From Planotetraspora thailandica (GTDB lineage Bacteria > Actinomycetota > Actinomycetes > Streptosporangiales > Streptosporangiaceae), in contig NZ_BOOR01000078.1 of NCBI RefSeq assembly GCF_016863335.1, forward strand, positions 1 to 51,884: 51,884 bases of DNA, given 5' to 3'. The notes below the pieces were generated by a model that was given only the letters and a program-made list of their open reading frames with translations, was not told the DNA's origin and ran no database searches. Every line of letters begins with the position of its first letter. Position 1 is the first letter of the stretch. Position numbers and translations under genes: made by a program. This document shows positions 49,371 through 51,884 of this stretch, piece by piece.

Positions 49371-50024
49371 TCACGCCCTGGGGGTGAGGGCGGGGAGCAG
49401 AGCGTCGAGGGAGTCGATCACGAGGTCGGCCTGAGCGGCCTCGGGGCGGGTGGAGTGGATGAAACCCCATGGCCCCCTGCGCAGCAGGGCCGCCCGCATG
49501 CCCGCCTTCCTGGCCGGGATCACGTCGTTGTCGAGCCGGTCCCCCACGTAGAGGATCTCCTCGGAAGCGTGCCCGGCCACCGCCGTGACCTTGGCGAAGA
49601 ACCCGGGATCGGGCTTTTCGACCCCCCAGGCCGCCGAGGTGTGGACGGAGTCGACCGGCAGGTCCATCGCTACGAGGGCGTCGAACGCCTGAGGCGGCTG
49701 GTTCCCGGCGACGATCAAGCGGAACCCGGCGCAGCGCAGCCCGGCCAGCCCGCTGCGCACGTCCGGATACAGGTCGTCCTGATCGAAGTTCTCCCGCAGG
49801 CCGGCGGGGTCGTCCGCCCGCCACGCCTCGATCTCGGCGTCCAGGTCGATGCCCGGCCTGACCAGCTCGAACGCATCCCGGAGCGGCCGGTCGACCGCTG
49901 CCATGGCGCCGATGAGGCCCATGAAGGTCGACCGGGGCACGGCCAGCCTGTCTGCCCAGCGCGTCCAGATGCGCGTCTCGTCGATCAGCGTCTCGCCCAC
50001 GTCGAAGACCAGCGTCCGGATCAC
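49371..50024 (-). CDS. HAD-superfamily hydrolase
   Basis: The 217-residue protein has motif I VFDVGETLIDE (the first Asp is the nucleophile, the usual second Asp is Glu, a change also seen in some HAD proteins that are still active), motif II LIVAGNQPP, motif III GVEKPDPGFFAKV and motif IV ILYVGDRLDNDVIPA. A small helical cap lies at about residues 18-85. The substrate is unknown. The end is 13 bp from the end of the kinase gene on the opposite strand. Glu at the second motif I position may alter the reaction to something other than phosphatase. Confidence 0.88.
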   Translation of the reverse strand: MIRTLVFDVGETLIDETRIWTRWADRLAVPRSTFMGLIGAMAAVDRPLRDAFELVRPGIDLDAEIEAWRADDPAGLRENFDQDDLYPDVRSGLAGLRCAGFRLIVAGNQPPQAFDALVAMDLPVDSVHTSAAWGVEKPDPGFFAKVTAVAGHASEEILYVGDRLDNDVIPARKAGMRAALLRRGPWGFIHSTRPEAAQADLVIDSLDALLPALTPRA

Positions 50025-50107
50025 TGTCGCTCCTCATCTTTCGTCACTATTTCGTCACTATCGCGGACACTCTAGGGGGCGGTCTCCTTCGGGCCCCCAC
50101 CTCGTCG

Positions 50108-50113
50108 TAGAGT
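50108..50113 (+). promoter_or_regulatory. -10 element of the gamma-glutamyltransferase-like gene
   Basis: TAGAGT lies 8 nt before the ATG at 50122, with no ribosome site between. A leaderless transcript is likely. Confidence 0.45.
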
Positions 50114-50121
50114 CCCGATTC

Positions 50122-51657
50122 ATGAGTGACACCCGATACGCCGTGAACGGCATGGTATGCACCGTGGATCATTTGGCGTCCTCGGCCGGCGTGATCACTC
50201 TCGACCGTGGTGGCAGCGCCGTGGACGCCGCCATCGCCGCCAACGCCGTCCTCGCCGTCACCTCCCCGCACATGTGCGGGCTCGGCGGCGACCTCTTCGC
50301 CCTCGTCCACGACGGATCGGTCACGGCGCTCAACGCGTCGGGCCGCGCCGGCTCGGGCGCGGACCCCGACCGGCTCCGCGCCGAGGGCCGGGACCGCATG
50401 CCGCACCTGAACGACATCAGGTCGGTGCCCGTGCCCGGCTGCGTCGACGGCTGGGCCGCGCTGCACGAGCGCTGGGGGCGGCTTCCGCTCTCCGACCTGC
50501 TCGCCCCGGCCGTCCGCCTCGCCGCGGGCGGCTTCCCGGGCTCGCCGCTGCTCGCGCCGGGAGGCGAGTTCATCGGCTCCCTGCCGGGCGCCGGAGACTT
50601 CGCCTCGGCCCGCCGGGCGGGCGACGTCATCCGCCGCCCCGGAGTCGCCAGGACGCTGGAGGCCATCGCGACCGGCGGGCGCGCCGCGTTCTACGAGGGC
50701 GAGTTCGGCGCGGGGCTGCTGGAGCTCGGGGCAGGCGAATACACCCCCGCGGACCTCGCCCGTTCCAACGCGGACTGGGTCGACCCGATCGAGGTCGAGG
50801 TCTTCGGCCACCGGATCTGGACCATCCCGCCGAACTCCCAGGGTTATCTGCTGCTGCTGTCGCTGGCGATCCTCGGCAAGCTCGACCTGCCCTCCGACCC
50901 GTCCGACCCGCGCTGGGCGCACCTGCTCGTCGAGGCGGCGCGCGCGGCCGGGCACGACCGGCTCGACGTGCTGTACGAGGGCGCGACCGCGCCTCTGGAG
51001 TCGGCCGACGCCCGGCGGGCACGGATCGACCCCGAGCGGCGTTCCCCGTTCGCGGACCACACCGCTCCGGGCGACACCACCTACCTGTGCGTCGTGGACG
51101 GCGACGGCCTGGCCGTATCGCTGATCCAGTCGAACGCGGCCGGCTTGGGCAGCCTCCTGTTCGAGCCCCGTACGGGGATCAACCTCCACAACCGCGGCAT
51201 CGGCTTCTCGCTCACGCCCGGCCACCCCGCCGAGTACGGCCCCGGCAAGCGGCCTCCGCACACGCTCAGCCCGGCCCTGATCACCCACCCGGACGGCAGG
51301 CTGCGCTCGGTCATCGGCACGATGGGCGGCGACGCCCAGCCGCAGATCCTGCTGCAGCTGGTCACCCGGCTGCTGGACCTCGGCCAGACGCCGGGAGAGC
51401 TCATCGCCGCGCCGCGGTGGGTGCTCGGCACCGGCGAGACCGGCTTCGACACCTGGCGGCCAGGCGCCGAGGTTGTCGTCGAGGTCGAGGACGGCGCCCC
51501 GTGGTCCGACGGCCTGCGCGAGCGGGGCCACGCCGTGACCGCCGTCGAGTACGGCTCCAACTTCGGGCACGCCCACGTGATCGACGTCCTCCCCTCTGGC
51601 GTGCTCGCGGGAGCGGCCGACCCCCGGGCGCTGATCGGCGCCGTCGCCGGCCTCTGA
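50122..51657 (+). CDS. Gamma-glutamyltransferase-family protein
   Basis: The 511-residue protein belongs to the N-terminal nucleophile family: VDHLASSAGVITLDRGGSAV, AANAVLAVTSPHMCGLGGDL near the start and, at about residue 325, the self-processing site in GDTTYLCVVDGDGLAVSLIQ, where Thr is the expected nucleophile. GPGKRPPHTLSPALITHPDG and GTMGGDAQPQILLQL follow in the small subunit. No signal peptide is seen, which suggests a cytoplasmic enzyme, unlike classic secreted GGT. Such homologues may act on glutathione analogues or cephalosporin-type amides; the true substrate is unknown. The start fits the promoter at 50108-50113. Confidence 0.9.
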   Translation: MSDTRYAVNGMVCTVDHLASSAGVITLDRGGSAVDAAIAANAVLAVTSPHMCGLGGDLFALVHDGSVTALNASGRAGSGADPDRLRAEGRDRMPHLNDIRSVPVPGCVDGWAALHERWGRLPLSDLLAPAVRLAAGGFPGSPLLAPGGEFIGSLPGAGDFASARRAGDVIRRPGVARTLEAIATGGRAAFYEGEFGAGLLELGAGEYTPADLARSNADWVDPIEVEVFGHRIWTIPPNSQGYLLLLSLAILGKLDLPSDPSDPRWAHLLVEAARAAGHDRLDVLYEGATAPLESADARRARIDPERRSPFADHTAPGDTTYLCVVDGDGLAVSLIQSNAAGLGSLLFEPRTGINLHNRGIGFSLTPGHPAEYGPGKRPPHTLSPALITHPDGRLRSVIGTMGGDAQPQILLQLVTRLLDLGQTPGELIAAPRWVLGTGETGFDTWRPGAEVVVEVEDGAPWSDGLRERGHAVTAVEYGSNFGHAHVIDVLPSGVLAGAADPRALIGAVAGL

Positions 51658-51786
51658 CGATCTCAGGGCCTCTGCGTGCGGTCGCCGGCCGTACCTCGGA
51701 CGACCTGCCGTTGTTCTGAACCACCCACCGTTCTGGACCACCCACAGCATCGACAGCTGAGCGTCTGGGTTCCGCACCCTGTCGGG

Positions 51787-51807
51787 TCGGCTGCCTCGGG
51801 CGGCCGA
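51787..51807 (+). terminator. Hairpin after the gamma-glutamyltransferase-like gene
   Basis: TCGGCTGCC (51787-51795) pairs with GGCGGCCGA (51799-51807) with one G-U pair and a 3-nt loop. It lies 130 bp after the stop. Two copies of TTCTG(A/G)ACCACCCAC (51714 and 51731, a 17-bp step) lie between. Confidence 0.45.
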
Positions 51808-51837
51808 CGGTCCTTCAGAAGGGAGGCGGATCGTCAT

Positions 51838-51884
51838 TTGGTCCGAGTGGGCTTGGTCGGTCAGGCGAAGTGGCCGGGCTGCGA
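51838..51884 (+). CDS. Possible start of a further gene, cut by the window edge
   Basis: After GGGAGG (51821-51826) an open frame begins with TTG at 51838 and reads LVRVGLVGQAKWPGC to the edge. The distance from the ribosome site (11 nt) is long, and no family can be named. Confidence 0.2.
   Translation, partial: MVRVGLVGQAKWPGC

Noticed and set aside
50047-51837. A 596-aa open frame on the minus strand
   Set aside because: It is the antisense shadow of the gamma-glutamyltransferase-like gene, which has clear motifs on the other strand.

Overview
The window is high-GC DNA with GTG/TTG starts, frequent 4-bp stop/start overlaps, leaderless promoters (-10 hexamer about 6 nt before the start codon) and actinobacterial gene families. 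An actinomycete, probably of the Streptosporangiales, is the best guess; genus cannot be fixed from sequence alone.

Layout. 1-1740 is a mosaic of remnants: the 5' end of an exported-protein gene, a possible zinc-finger ORF, the left end of an IS481-type element fused into a broken XRE regulator, a broken monooxygenase-like gene and the last codons of a tyrosine recombinase. The recombinase tail stops about 20 bp from the 3' end of rnpB (1747-2141, minus), which looks like a former integration site. Next comes a conserved core block on the minus strand (RNase H/phosphatase, zinc-ribbon protein, Nif3 protein). Divergent from it is a tightly overlapped four-gene operon (M19 dipeptidase, M20 deacylase, GNAT, N-acylamino-acid racemase/MenC-like) that reads as a D- to L-amino-acid conversion pathway. 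An orphan histidine kinase follows.

10867-15508 is a coupled cassette matching the SCO2524-2523-2522-2521 families, of unknown function, with a MinD-like ATPase whose P-loop lysine is arginine. It converges with a minus-strand operon (2-hydroxyacid dehydrogenase, small membrane protein, NACHT-SUMF1 protein). 20266-28157 holds an SDR, a LacI regulator, a secreted/membrane alpha/beta-hydrolase-like protein that lacks the expected serine nucleophile, and a multidomain GH18 chitinase. In this stretch are two arrays (21076-21400 and 25004-25358) of an 18-nt motif repeated every 53 bp, first in one orientation and then in the other around a short centre. This is the most unusual non-coding structure in the window.

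28386-35144 carries copper genes (copC, copD), a polytopic membrane protein, and a fused S15-like hydrolase/ABC ATPase with its permease. 35219-36601 is a DUF4143 ATPase behind four 23-bp palindromic repeats and a perfect operator-like palindrome. After that come a 55-aa conserved-looking small protein, a STAND/TPR ATPase convergent with a terpene synthase, an ankyrin protein, a PAC2 protein, a Gfo/Idh/MocA oxidoreductase, a tyrosine phosphatase, a membrane-tethered NB-ARC/TPR protein, a secreted SGNH hydrolase, a Ser/Thr kinase, a HAD hydrolase and a gamma-glutamyltransferase-like protein. No tRNA, 5S/16S/23S rRNA, cas gene or CRISPR array was seen.
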